A DNA stretch of 28,244 nucleotides from GCA-2715645 sp042095375 (GCA_042095375.1 JBELBJ010000016.1:1-28244); one strand, 5' to 3'; shown: positions 7,770 through 16,922, numbered from the stretch's first letter. Numbers and translations: made by a program. The notes: a model not told the origin generated them from the letters alone.

Positions 7770-8225
7770 ATGAGCATGGTTATAAAAATATTGATTGTAA
7801 TTGGAACATTTATTTTTATGGAAGGTGTAGCATGGTTTACTCACAAATATATAATGCACGGGTTTCTTTGGAATTTACACAAATCACATCATAAGGTTCA
7901 CAAATATTTTTTTGAAATGAATGATCTTTTTGCGGTAATATTTTCTATACCATCAATTTTGCTTATTTATATAGGATACTCTTATGAGTCATACAGCATC
8001 TTAAAATACTTTGGAGTTGGTATTTTTTTGTATGGATTAGCATATATAGTTTTTCATGATATAATAGTTCATAGAAGAATCAAAATTAATTTTAAAAGTA
8101 ATAATGAGTATATGCGAAGAATTATAAATGCACATTATGTACATCATAAAGTTCACACCAAGGGGGGTGCAAAAGCATTTGGCTTCTTATTTGCCCCAAA
8201 AAAGTATGATATAAAAAAAGATTAG
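7770..8225 (+). CDS. crtZ: Beta-carotene 3-hydroxylase
   Basis: Di-iron membrane hydroxylase of the fatty acid hydroxylase superfamily that converts beta-carotene to zeaxanthin. All four histidine clusters are present: HKYIMH (25-30), HKSHH (37-41), HDIIVH (96-101) and HYVHH (122-126), placed around four hydrophobic segments. I chose the ATG at 7770 (151 aa). A TTG three codons upstream abuts the ispH stop and is also possible, as is an ATG two codons further in. The gene closes the carotenoid block, and its 3' end overlaps the end of the opposing M20 gene by 4 bases, leaving no room for a separate terminator. Together with crtI, crtB and the cyclase it implies zeaxanthin as the product. Confidence 0.95.
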   Translation: MSMVIKILIVIGTFIFMEGVAWFTHKYIMHGFLWNLHKSHHKVHKYFFEMNDLFAVIFSIPSILLIYIGYSYESYSILKYFGVGIFLYGLAYIVFHDIIVHRRIKINFKSNNEYMRRIINAHYVHHKVHTKGGAKAFGFLFAPKKYDIKKD

Positions 8226-9676
8226 TCTATTAATTTTGGTGGTCCTGCAGGTATTCTAGGTTTATATATTCTATCACCTTTTCTTACTAAATATTCCTTT
8301 TTAACATCATCAATCATATTAGGATTCTTATAAAAGTCCAACATCGTCATTGCTAATGCTTTTGAAGCAAAAATTAATCCTTTATGTCCAATAGACATTC
8401 CTGTGCATGCTACTACAGCCCAAGAATGCCATGGGCCACCTTTAGCTGCCGCCGTCACTCCAAGTCGAACTACCGGAACAACTTGACTAACATCTCCAAC
8501 ATCAGTAGAGCCTCCTTGAGCAGGGAGAGTTGGTTTGATTGGCTTTATTTTTCCATCAATACCTAATGGCTCTTTACCTGTTTCTTGTAAAATAGCATTG
8601 GCATAATTTATTTCATACTCAGAGTATTCAATATCACCAAGCAATTCTAAATTTTTTTGCATTATTGCAGCTCCGGCTCTATTTGGAATGATTTCATATA
8701 TCCCAGATATAAGGCTTAACTCATGTTTTACTCCAGCCATCATAGACGCTGCTTCGGCAATTTTTTTAGCTCTTTCGTACAAAATATCTACATTATCATT
8801 ATCGTTTTCTCTAAGTCTTGTCCAAATTTGAGCATACTCTGGAACAACATTAACTACATCTCCTGCTTTTTCAATATCATAATGTATTCTAGCAGTCGGT
8901 TTAATATGCTCCCTGTAATAATTTAATCCAGTAGTATATAATTCCATTGCATCTACAGCACTATTTCCATTCCATGGATCTCCAGAGGCGTGAGCTGCAT
9001 TTCCAAAAAATTTAAGTCTAAAATCTACTAGAGCCTTACTACTTTGAGTAGCAGCAGCAATTTCACTACCTGGATGCCAATCCATACATAAATCAAGCTT
9101 ATCAAACAATCCCTCTCTAACCATCCAAACTTTAGCAAAAATAGTTTCTTCAGCAGGAGTTCCATAAAAAATAACTGTACCAGATATTTCACCACTTTCA
9201 ATTAACTCTTTAATTGCTATTGCAGCACCTAGACTTGCAGTACCAAATAAATTATGACCACAACCATGGCCGGCACCTCCTTTAACTAGGGGTTCTTTAA
9301 TCGGCTGCTTCTTTTGTGAAATTCCTGCATTTGCATCAAACTCCCCCATAATTCCAATAATTGGTCTTCCTGAACCATATGATGCTGTAAAAGCAGTAGG
9401 AATTCCAGCAACTCCTTTTTCAACTTTAAATCCATTTTCTTCAGCATAATCAGAAAGGTATTTTGAAGATTTAAATTCTCGAAGAGAAAGTTCTGCTGCC
9501 TCCCAAATATTATCACTAATTTCTATTAATTTTTCTTTTTTTTCTTCTATAGAATTAACAATGATTTTCTTGTTTTTTGGAATTTTTTTTTGAGATAAAA
9601 CAGGTGGTATAAAAAGTAATAATAATAATGTTATTTTAATAAAAACTTTATAATAGAATGTAAAAAAATTAATCAT
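8222..9676 (-). CDS. Exported M20-family amidohydrolase (AbgB-like)
   Basis: Predicted zinc-dependent amidohydrolase of 484 aa with a signal peptide (about 1-29, ending VLSQ), so it probably works in the periplasm or at the surface. The M20D metal and catalytic residues are visible: EFDA at 112-115, GHGCGH (136-141, metal-binding C139/H141), TPAEET (173-178), DWHPGS (199-204), and HASGDPWNGNSAVDA (229-243) of the dimerisation/lid domain. A final STDVGDVSQVVP block carries a conserved Asp. The nearest functional group is p-aminobenzoyl-glutamate hydrolase subunit B and aminoacylases; the true substrate (N-acyl amino acid, peptide or folate breakdown product) is unknown. It is transcribed alone, divergent from rimO across a 150-base gap. 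Confidence 0.87.
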   Translation of the reverse strand: MINFFTFYYKVFIKITLLLLLFIPPVLSQKKIPKNKKIIVNSIEEKKEKLIEISDNIWEAAELSLREFKSSKYLSDYAEENGFKVEKGVAGIPTAFTASYGSGRPIIGIMGEFDANAGISQKKQPIKEPLVKGGAGHGCGHNLFGTASLGAAIAIKELIESGEISGTVIFYGTPAEETIFAKVWMVREGLFDKLDLCMDWHPGSEIAAATQSSKALVDFRLKFFGNAAHASGDPWNGNSAVDAMELYTTGLNYYREHIKPTARIHYDIEKAGDVVNVVPEYAQIWTRLRENDNDNVDILYERAKKIAEAASMMAGVKHELSLISGIYEIIPNRAGAAIMQKNLELLGDIEYSEYEINYANAILQETGKEPLGIDGKIKPIKPTLPAQGGSTDVGDVSQVVPVVRLGVTAAAKGGPWHSWAVVACTGMSIGHKGLIFASKALAMTMLDFYKNPNMIDDVKKEYLVRKGDRIYKPRIPAGPPKLID

Positions 9677-9762
9677 GATTTGTTTTTTTGGGTTAAACTA
9701 AACTTTGTTAATCTAATAAGTATAAATTAAAAAGAAAATTTTTTTTAAAAATTATTCTTTAT

Positions 9763-9793
9763 AGAATCAGAATAAACATAAGATTCGGAATAA
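9763..9793. repeat. Pair of 13-base direct repeats upstream of rimO-bshC-ypdA
   Basis: AGAATCAGAATAA (9763-9775) and AGATTCGGAATAA (9781-9793) match at 11 of 13 positions and start 18 bases apart, in the M20-rimO intergenic region and ending 33 bases before the rimO ATG. Two AT hairpins lie just upstream (9737-9753 and 9754-9767). The arrangement could be tandem regulator sites, but composition bias makes short repeats more likely by chance. Confidence 0.35.
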
Positions 9794-9826
9794 TTATTTA
9801 TTAATTTTACCCTCTGATTTGACTAA

Positions 9827-11128
9827 ATGAAAACAAAAGAAGACAAAATAAATATAGTAACATTAGGTTGTGCAAAGAATATAGTTGACTCTCAGGTACT
9901 ATTGACTCAATTAAAAGGAAATAATTTTGATGCTTATCATGAAACAAATGATGATGATTCTAATATTATCATTATCAATACATGTGGATTTATTGAAAAT
10001 GCAAAACAAGAATCTATTGATACAATCCTAAAATTTGCTCAAGAAAAAAAAAAAGGTAACATAAAAAAACTTTATGTAACTGGTTGCTTATCTGAAAGAT
10101 ATAAAGAGAATTTAGAAAAGGAAATTCCAGAAGTTGATGAATATTTTGGAACTAATGATTTATCAAAATTACTTAGAAATTTAAAAGCAAAATATAGAAA
10201 AGATCTTATAAGTAAAAGAGTTTTATCAAAGAACAAACATTTTGCATATCTTAAAATATCTGAAGGATGCGATAGACCATGTTCTTTTTGTGCTATTCCA
10301 CTTATGAGAGGAAAACATCTTTCAAAACCTATTGAATTATTAGTAGAAGAGGCGAAAAACTTATCAAACAAAGGAGTGAAGGAACTGATGATAATTGCTC
10401 AAGATTCTACTTATTACGGTATTGACTTATATAAAAAAAGAATGCTCGGAAAATTATTACAAAATCTGTCTGAGATAGAAGCAATAAAATGGATTAGATT
10501 ACATTATGCTTTTCCAACTGGATTTCCAATGAATATTTTAGAGGTTATGAAAGAAAATAAAAAAATATGTAACTATTTAGATATTCCACTACAGCATGGC
10601 TCATCTAAAATATTAAAGATCATGAGAAGAGGTACCAGTAGAGAAAAATCTGAAGAACTAATTCATAGAATTAGAGAAATTATTCCTAACATTTCAATTA
10701 GAACTACTCTAATTGCAGGACATCCAGGAGAAACTGAAAGAGACTTTCAAGAAATGTATAATTTTGTTGAAAAAATGAAATTCAATAGATTAGGAATTTT
10801 TACTTATTCTCATGAAGAAGGGACTCACTCATTTTCAATGAAAGATGATGTGCCAGAATTAATAAAAAAAGAAAGAGCTGATTCAATCATGAAACTTCAA
10901 CAAAAAATATCATACAATTTGAATCAAAACTTTCTTGATAAAAAACTTAAAGTAATCATTGACCGTAAAGAAAAAAATACTTTCTTTGGAAGGACTGAAT
11001 TTGATTCTCCAGAGGTAGACAACGAAATAATTATTAAGGAAAATACAAAAGATTTAAAAATTGGAAATTTTTATAAAGTTATTGTTAAAAAAGCATTGAA
11101 TTACGATCTACATTGTGAATTAATATGA
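9827..11128 (+). CDS. rimO: Ribosomal protein S12 methylthiotransferase
   Basis: Radical SAM enzyme that adds a methylthio group to the conserved aspartate of ribosomal protein S12. It has the N-terminal MTTase domain with three cluster cysteines (C15 in LGCAKN, C53 in NTCGF, C87 in TGCLSE), the radical SAM CxxxCxxC at C148, C152 and C155 (EGCDRPCSFC), and a C-terminal TRAM-like region of about 65 residues. The PLMRGKHLSKP and IPLQHGSSKILKIMRRG segments favour RimO over MiaB. 433 aa is full length. It contains an 11-base A-run at 10044-10054. Its TGA overlaps the bshC ATG (ATGA), so it heads a coupled operon with the bacillithiol genes. Confidence 0.95.
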   Translation: MKTKEDKINIVTLGCAKNIVDSQVLLTQLKGNNFDAYHETNDDDSNIIIINTCGFIENAKQESIDTILKFAQEKKKGNIKKLYVTGCLSERYKENLEKEIPEVDEYFGTNDLSKLLRNLKAKYRKDLISKRVLSKNKHFAYLKISEGCDRPCSFCAIPLMRGKHLSKPIELLVEEAKNLSNKGVKELMIIAQDSTYYGIDLYKKRMLGKLLQNLSEIEAIKWIRLHYAFPTGFPMNILEVMKENKKICNYLDIPLQHGSSKILKIMRRGTSREKSEELIHRIREIIPNISIRTTLIAGHPGETERDFQEMYNFVEKMKFNRLGIFTYSHEEGTHSFSMKDDVPELIKKERADSIMKLQQKISYNLNQNFLDKKLKVIIDRKEKNTFFGRTEFDSPEVDNEIIIKENTKDLKIGNFYKVIVKKALNYDLHCELI

Positions 11129-12636
11129 TTGAATTTGAAAAAATACCATTTGAAGAAACCAGAAGTTTTTCAAAAAATTTCATAAAATATGTCAATTCTA
11201 AAAAGATTAACTTAAAAGACATATACTTAAAAACAAATGAAATTTCATTTGACAATAAAAAAAGAAAACTATTAAAAAATTCTTTAATTAAACAATATGA
11301 AAAAATTGATTGCTCTAATAAAGTTATGGCAAATATTAATCAATTAAATAATGAAAACACATTTACTGTAACAACTGGACATCAACTCAATATATTTACG
11401 GGCCCATTATATGTTATATATAAAATTATTTCTACTATAAACCTTGCCTCGAAACTTAAAAAAAAATATCCTAAAAAAAACTTTGTTCCTATATATTGGA
11501 TGGCATCAGAAGACCATGATTATGAGGAAATTAAGTCATTTTATCTTTATGGTAAAAATTATACATGGGACATTAAAACCTCAGGAGCAGTTGGAGATAT
11601 AGACCCTAAAAGAATAAAAAGTTTATTTCAAAAGATACCTGAAAAAATATCATTATTTGAAAAAGCATATTTAAATAATTCTAAACTATCAAATTCTGTA
11701 TTGTACTACATGAATGAACTTTTCGGTAAATATGGACTTATTGTTCTCGAACCAAATAATAAAAGTTATAAAAACTTATTTTTAAAAATAATTCAAGATG
11801 ATATTGTTAATAATTCTATTAAAAATCTAAAATCTAAAACTTCTAAAAAAAATGGTATACATATAAGAAACATTAATTTTTTTTATTTGAAAAAAAATTT
11901 AAGAGAAAGAATAATTAAAGAAAAAAATAAATATAAAATAAATAATACTTCAATATCATTTTCTGAAAAAGAAATAATAAAAGAGATAAACTCAAATTCA
12001 GAATTCTTTAGTCCAAATGTGATAATGAGATGTCTTTATCAGCAAAGTATTATTCCAAACATAGCATATGTTGGTGGCCCTTCTGAAATTGAATATTGGT
12101 TAGAGTTTGAGGATTTTTTTAAATTTTATAAAGTTCCATTCCCAATTATTTTACCTAGAAATTTTGTCATAATTGTTAACAATAAAATTAAATCTAAAAT
12201 CAAAAAGTTGAGCATAAAACTTCCTGATATATTTAAAAATAAAAATGAATTAGAAAAAATAATTTTAGAAAATCAATCAAAAAATAAATTTAATTTAATT
12301 GATGAAAAACTAAATGTTGGAAAAGAGATAAAAAAAATTATAGATAAATCAGAAAAAATAGATAAATCATTAAATAGCAAAATTTTAGCTTTAAAAAAGA
12401 AAACTATTAATGAAATTGATACTTTAGAAAAAAGATTGATTAGAGAAGAAAGGAAAAAACATCAAAAAAGTTTTGTTGAACTAGATAAGATACTTTCTAA
12501 ATTATTTCCAAATGATACTCTTCAGGAAAGAAAAGAAAACTTTTTAAATTATTATTTATCGGATAAAGATTTTATCAACACACTTATTAAAACTCTTGAT
12601 CCTTTAAAATTTTATTTTAATATCATATCAAAATGA
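11125..12636 (+). CDS. bshC: Bacillithiol biosynthesis protein BshC (putative cysteine ligase)
   Basis: Proposed to add cysteine to glucosaminyl-malate in the last step of bacillithiol synthesis, in the cytoplasm. Conserved blocks are TVTTGHQLNIFTGPLY near 81-96, a PIYWMASEDHDYEEI nucleotidyl-type block near 122-136, a GAVGDID segment near 152, and YVGGPSEIEYWLEF near residue 318. The last ~130 residues form a lysine/glutamate-rich coiled coil, as in the B. subtilis structure. At 503 aa it is close to the usual size. It overlaps rimO and ypdA by 4 bases each (ATGA), which is strong evidence of one operon. BshA and BshB are not in the window. Confidence 0.94.
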   Translation: MIEFEKIPFEETRSFSKNFIKYVNSKKINLKDIYLKTNEISFDNKKRKLLKNSLIKQYEKIDCSNKVMANINQLNNENTFTVTTGHQLNIFTGPLYVIYKIISTINLASKLKKKYPKKNFVPIYWMASEDHDYEEIKSFYLYGKNYTWDIKTSGAVGDIDPKRIKSLFQKIPEKISLFEKAYLNNSKLSNSVLYYMNELFGKYGLIVLEPNNKSYKNLFLKIIQDDIVNNSIKNLKSKTSKKNGIHIRNINFFYLKKNLRERIIKEKNKYKINNTSISFSEKEIIKEINSNSEFFSPNVIMRCLYQQSIIPNIAYVGGPSEIEYWLEFEDFFKFYKVPFPIILPRNFVIIVNNKIKSKIKKLSIKLPDIFKNKNELEKIILENQSKNKFNLIDEKLNVGKEIKKIIDKSEKIDKSLNSKILALKKKTINEIDTLEKRLIREERKKHQKSFVELDKILSKLFPNDTLQERKENFLNYYLSDKDFINTLIKTLDPLKFYFNIISK

Positions 12637-13592
12637 GAAAGTATGACGTATGCATTATTGGTGCTGGTCCAATTGGTTTAAACTGCGCAATAGAAGCTAT
12701 AAAATCTAATTTAACCTATTTAATAATTGATAAAGGATGTTTAATTAATTCATTATATAATTATCCTAATAATATGACATTCTTTTCAACTTCTGATAAG
12801 TTAGAAATCGGAAATGTTCCTTTTATTTCTCATAACTCTAAGCCTACAAAATCAGAAGCTATGGAGTATTATAGAAGGGTTTCATCATCATGGAAATTAA
12901 AACTTAATCTTTATGAAGAAGTAATTGACATAAAACAAAATGAAAATTTTAAAATTATGACTTCAAAGAGAAATTACTCAGCAAAAAATGTGATAATTGC
13001 AACTGGATTTTATGACTTGCCGTATAAACTTGAAATACCTGGTGAGGATTTAAAAAAAGTAAGACATTATTATGATGATCCTCATCCATACTTTGGAATG
13101 AAAATAGCTATTGTTGGAGCCGGTAATTCTGCTGTTGATGTTGCTTTAGAAACTTTTAGAAAAGGATGTAAAGAGGTATCAATGATTATAAGAGAACCAA
13201 AACTAAATAGTAATATAAAATATTGGGTAAAACCAGACATTGAAAATAGAATTAAAGAAAAAAGTATAAAAGCTTATTTTAATTCTAGAATAACTAAAAT
13301 AACAGATAAAAAAATAGAAATAAAAACTAGGAATAAAAAGATTCTATTAGAAAATGATTTCGTTCTTGCAATGACAGGTTATCAGCCAAATTTTAATTTT
13401 TTGAAAAAAGTTGGAATAAAGATTGGTTTGGATCAAAACAAGACTCCAATTCATAATAAAAAAACTATGGAAACAAATATTTCTGGATTGTATCTAGCTG
13501 GTGTAATTTGCGGAGGATTGAAAACTAACAAATGGTTTATTGAAAATTCTAGAAAACATTCAATTAATATTATCAATCACATAAATAAATAA
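12633..13592 (+). CDS. ypdA: YpdA-type bacillithiol disulfide reductase
   Basis: FAD/NADPH-dependent oxidoreductase expected to reduce oxidised bacillithiol. It has two dinucleotide-binding folds, GAGPIG at 10-15 (FAD) and GAGNSA at 162-167 (NADPH), plus the conserved ATGFY at 123-127. The YpdA-specific run SLYNYP..MTFFSTSDKLEIG..PF near 40-64 separates it from thioredoxin reductases, which also carry a CxxC that is absent here. The late segment GYQPNFNFLKKVGI matches the family. Position 14 is isoleucine, whereas S. aureus YpdA has a cysteine there that has been reported as catalytic. Genomic pairing with bshC supports the function. Its TAA shares one base with the ATG of the TonB-dependent receptor. 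Confidence 0.9.
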   Translation: MRKYDVCIIGAGPIGLNCAIEAIKSNLTYLIIDKGCLINSLYNYPNNMTFFSTSDKLEIGNVPFISHNSKPTKSEAMEYYRRVSSSWKLKLNLYEEVIDIKQNENFKIMTSKRNYSAKNVIIATGFYDLPYKLEIPGEDLKKVRHYYDDPHPYFGMKIAIVGAGNSAVDVALETFRKGCKEVSMIIREPKLNSNIKYWVKPDIENRIKEKSIKAYFNSRITKITDKKIEIKTRNKKILLENDFVLAMTGYQPNFNFLKKVGIKIGLDQNKTPIHNKKTMETNISGLYLAGVICGGLKTNKWFIENSRKHSINIINHINK

Positions 13593-15979
13593 TGTTTAGA
13601 AAATTGTATCTTTTATTTTTTCTTTTTTTTATTTCAGTTAATGTTTATTCACAAAACAATTACACTTTAAATGGTTTTATAAAAAGTGCATCAGACGGAG
13701 AATCACTAATTGGGGCTACAATTTATATTAATGAAATTGAAGGTGGGGTAATAACTAATCCATATGGTTTTTATTCTATAACTCTTCAAGAAGGTGAATA
13801 CAATATAGAATATAGGTATATAGGATATATAACATTGAAAAGAAAAATAATACTTGATAAAGATCAAAAAATTGACATTGAATTATTAAGTGAAGATATT
13901 GAGCTAGAAAATATTTTAATTACCAGTGAATCAGAAAATGAAAATGTTTCAAGTACAGAGATAAGTACTTTTAAACTAGATATTGGAAAAATTAATGAAA
14001 TACCTACTTTTCTTGGAGAAGTAGATATAATAAAAGCAATTCAATTAATACCTGGTGTAAGTACTGTTGGGGAAGGTGGAAGTGGTTTTAATGTTAGAGG
14101 TGGATCGGTAGGTCAAAATCTAGTTTTACTAGATGAAGCACCAGTATATAACTCTTCTCACCTTTTGGGTTTTTTATCTGTTTTTAACCCAGATGCTGTA
14201 AAAGATTTGAAATTGTATAAAGGTGGAATCCCTGCAAGATATGGTGGAAGGTTGTCATCAATATTAGATATTAGAATGAAAGACGGTAACAATAAAAATA
14301 AAAGTATATCTGGAGGAGTTGGTTCCATATTCAGTAGGCTAACTATAGAAGCACCTATAGTTAAAGAAAAGTCTTCATTTATATTGGCTTTAAGAAGGTC
14401 ATATGCTGATGTATTAGCAAAACCATTTTTAAAAAATTCGAATTTTTTGAACGATGGTTGGGCATTGAATTTTTATGATCTTACTGCAAAAATTAATTTT
14501 AATTTAGATGAAAAAAATAGAATATTTTTTTCAAGTTATTTAGGGAGAGATAATTTCAGGTTTGATGAAAGACAAGGATTTAACTGGGGAAATAGTACTG
14601 GGACTATAAGATGGAATCACTTATTTAATGATAGATTATTTTCAAACTTTACAACTATTTACAGTAATTATGATTATCAACTTGCTTTCGGGTCAGATGA
14701 TAGAAATAAATTTGAATGGGATTCTAAAATTGAAACTTTAAATTTAAAACCTGAATTTACATATTTTATTAATACTAATAATGAATTTTCTGTTGGGGGA
14801 GAGTTTCTTATTTATAGATTTGAACCTGCCAATGCGCAAGGGGTAAGTGATGGAAAAGTTACCGACATAACAATTCCAAAAAAATATGCATTTGAAGGAT
14901 CTATTTATCTAGGAAACGAACAAAAATTTAGCAACTTTTCTTTTTCATATGGTTTAAGAACCTCTTTTTATAAATACCTAGGTCCTGGCACTAAATATAT
15001 TTTTAACCCATCAATAAATCCAGGGAAAAGAAAGACTATTAATTCAGAAGTAAAAATGGATAAATGGAAAAATATTCAATCATTTTCAAATATTGAACCA
15101 AGAATATCAATTAATTATAAATTAAATAATTCAAATTCATTAAAGATAAGTTACAATAAAATGGTTCAATACATACATCTTCTATCTAATACTGCTGCTT
15201 CAAGTTCTCTTGATGTTTGGACTCCAAGCACAAATAATATTAAACCCGAGACCGTAGATAGTTATGCTTTTGGATACTTTAGAAATTTCAAGGAAAATCT
15301 TTTTGAATCATCAATAGAAGTTTATTATAAAAATTTAAAAAATCAAATTGATTACATAGATGGAGCTGATATATTAATTAATAAATACATTGAAGGTGAT
15401 CTGTTGTTTGGAATTGGAAGAGCCTATGGAATGGAGCTGTTATTTAGAAAGAAATCTGGAAAGCTAAATGGTTGGGTTAGCTATACTTTAGCTAGAACAG
15501 AATTAAAAATTGATGGTATAAATAATTTTGAATGGTATCCTACAAGATATGATCAAACGCATAATTTAAAGCTGACCACAAATTTTGATTTAAATAAAAG
15601 AATTTCTTTGGCTGGAAATTTCACATTTATATCTGGAACTCCTGTTACATTTCCTACTTCAAAATATGTAATTCAGGGCTTTGTTATTCCTCATAATTCA
15701 AATAATTCAAGAAATGATAGAAGAATTCCAAATTATCATAGATTAGATTTTTCAGTTACAATCAAAGGGAAAAAAGAAAATAAAAAAGGTAAAATAAGAA
15801 AGAATAATAACTCTCTTGTTATTGGAATATATAATGTTTATAATAGAAGAAATCCATTTTCAATTTATTTTTCTCAAGGCAAAAAAGTTGCTACAGAATC
15901 TTTTGTTCCTGGTCAAGTAACTAGACTATCAATAATAGGTTCTTTTGTGCCATCTATAACTTATAATTTTAAACTATAA
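13592..15979 (+). CDS. TonB-dependent outer-membrane receptor with carboxypeptidase-regulatory-like domain
   Basis: 795-aa outer-membrane transporter. In order: signal peptide (about 1-21, ending YSQ), a CarboxypepD_reg-like beta-sandwich (about 24-100, with SDGESLIGATIYI and GGVITNPYGFYSI), a plug domain (about 125-240, with GFNVRGGSVGQNLVLLDEAPVYN and GGIPARYGGRLSSILDIRM), and a long beta-barrel ending in an aromatic-containing strand (TYNFKL). It forms a pair with the following DUF4249 lipoprotein, a common Bacteroidota arrangement different from SusC/SusD. The substrate is unknown; no siderophore or glycan genes are nearby. It overlaps ypdA and the DUF4249 gene by one base each (TAATG), so it belongs to the bacillithiol operon. 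Confidence 0.93.
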   Translation: MFRKLYLLFFLFFISVNVYSQNNYTLNGFIKSASDGESLIGATIYINEIEGGVITNPYGFYSITLQEGEYNIEYRYIGYITLKRKIILDKDQKIDIELLSEDIELENILITSESENENVSSTEISTFKLDIGKINEIPTFLGEVDIIKAIQLIPGVSTVGEGGSGFNVRGGSVGQNLVLLDEAPVYNSSHLLGFLSVFNPDAVKDLKLYKGGIPARYGGRLSSILDIRMKDGNNKNKSISGGVGSIFSRLTIEAPIVKEKSSFILALRRSYADVLAKPFLKNSNFLNDGWALNFYDLTAKINFNLDEKNRIFFSSYLGRDNFRFDERQGFNWGNSTGTIRWNHLFNDRLFSNFTTIYSNYDYQLAFGSDDRNKFEWDSKIETLNLKPEFTYFINTNNEFSVGGEFLIYRFEPANAQGVSDGKVTDITIPKKYAFEGSIYLGNEQKFSNFSFSYGLRTSFYKYLGPGTKYIFNPSINPGKRKTINSEVKMDKWKNIQSFSNIEPRISINYKLNNSNSLKISYNKMVQYIHLLSNTAASSSLDVWTPSTNNIKPETVDSYAFGYFRNFKENLFESSIEVYYKNLKNQIDYIDGADILINKYIEGDLLFGIGRAYGMELLFRKKSGKLNGWVSYTLARTELKIDGINNFEWYPTRYDQTHNLKLTTNFDLNKRISLAGNFTFISGTPVTFPTSKYVIQGFVIPHNSNNSRNDRRIPNYHRLDFSVTIKGKKENKKGKIRKNNNSLVIGIYNVYNRRNPFSIYFSQGKKVATESFVPGQVTRLSIIGSFVPSITYNFKL

Positions 15980-16914
15980 TGAAAAAATTATTAAAACTTA
16001 TTTTTCTATTAATTCTTATTTCTTGTGAAGAAATTATTTATCCTGATTTAGAATCTAAAGATCCTATTCTTGTAGTTGATGCATGGCTAAATAACCAAAA
16101 TCAGAGCCAAACAATAACTTTATCTTCTTCTCAAGATTATTTAGATTCAACTTCAACCAAATTTGTATCTGGAGCAGAGGTTTATATTACTAATGGCCAA
16201 GGTGATAAATTCAATTTTACTGAAAAAGATAAAGGAAAATATACATGGAGTCCCGACTCTAATTTTTCTAATCTTGGAAATGTAGGTACAGAATTTTTAT
16301 TGAATATTTCATACAATGGAAATAAAATCATTGGATCCTCGGCAATAAATAGAACTTCAATTATTGATAGTATAAATTTTGTTAAAGGAGAGTTTCCTGA
16401 AAACTCATTTTATGCAGAATTTTGGTCTAATGAAAAAGAAGGAGTTGGAGATGCCTATTGGATTAAGACTTTTAAAAATGGTATTAAACAAGTTAGGTCA
16501 CAAGACATTATTACATGTATAGATGCTGGAGCTTCATCCGAAGGAGCTATTATAGATGGAATTCCATTTATTCCACCTATACGAAGAGCTGTAACGAAAT
16601 TTGAAAGAGACGAAGTAACTGACGAATTCAAATCACCTTTTGAATATGGAGATTCATTATATGTTGAGATTCATTCTATTCCATTTGAGGCATTTGATTT
16701 TCTTAATAAAGTATCAATTCAAATAGACAGGCAAGGTGGATTTGGAGAATTATTTGCTGTATCACTAGCAAACTCTCCGACAAATCTTGTTGCAGAGAAT
16801 GATTCAAATTTTCCAGTAGTTGGCTTTTTTTGCGTTTCAGAAGTAAATGGAATGGGTAATGTATTAGATGATGACGAAATAGAAAAAATTAAAAAATACA
16901 ATAGAGAATGGTAG
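15979..16914 (+). CDS. DUF4249-family lipoprotein
   Basis: Predicted surface or periplasmic lipoprotein of 311 aa. A short lysine-rich signal ends in a lipobox LISC with the lipidated cysteine at 16. A beta-rich segment follows with typical DUF4249 features: PILVVDAWLNNQ near 29-40, SGAEVYITNGQGDKFNFTE near 63-81, and a Gly-rich GNVGTEFLLNISYNG. Late in the protein are an EIHSIP..AFDFLN segment and a closing VGFFCVSEV strand. DUF4249 proteins are usually encoded next to a TonB-dependent receptor and may cap it or assist it, as SusD does for SusC; that role is inferred. The gene is fused by a TAATG overlap to the receptor and ends 8 bases from the opposing ispF. Confidence 0.85.
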   Translation: MKKLLKLIFLLILISCEEIIYPDLESKDPILVVDAWLNNQNQSQTITLSSSQDYLDSTSTKFVSGAEVYITNGQGDKFNFTEKDKGKYTWSPDSNFSNLGNVGTEFLLNISYNGNKIIGSSAINRTSIIDSINFVKGEFPENSFYAEFWSNEKEGVGDAYWIKTFKNGIKQVRSQDIITCIDAGASSEGAIIDGIPFIPPIRRAVTKFERDEVTDEFKSPFEYGDSLYVEIHSIPFEAFDFLNKVSIQIDRQGGFGELFAVSLANSPTNLVAENDSNFPVVGFFCVSEVNGMGNVLDDDEIEKIKKYNREW

Positions 16915-16922
16915 CATGACCA

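Noticed and set aside
8384..8926. Plus-strand open frames opposite the M20 gene
   Set aside because: They lie wholly inside the well-supported minus-strand M20 gene and resemble no protein family.
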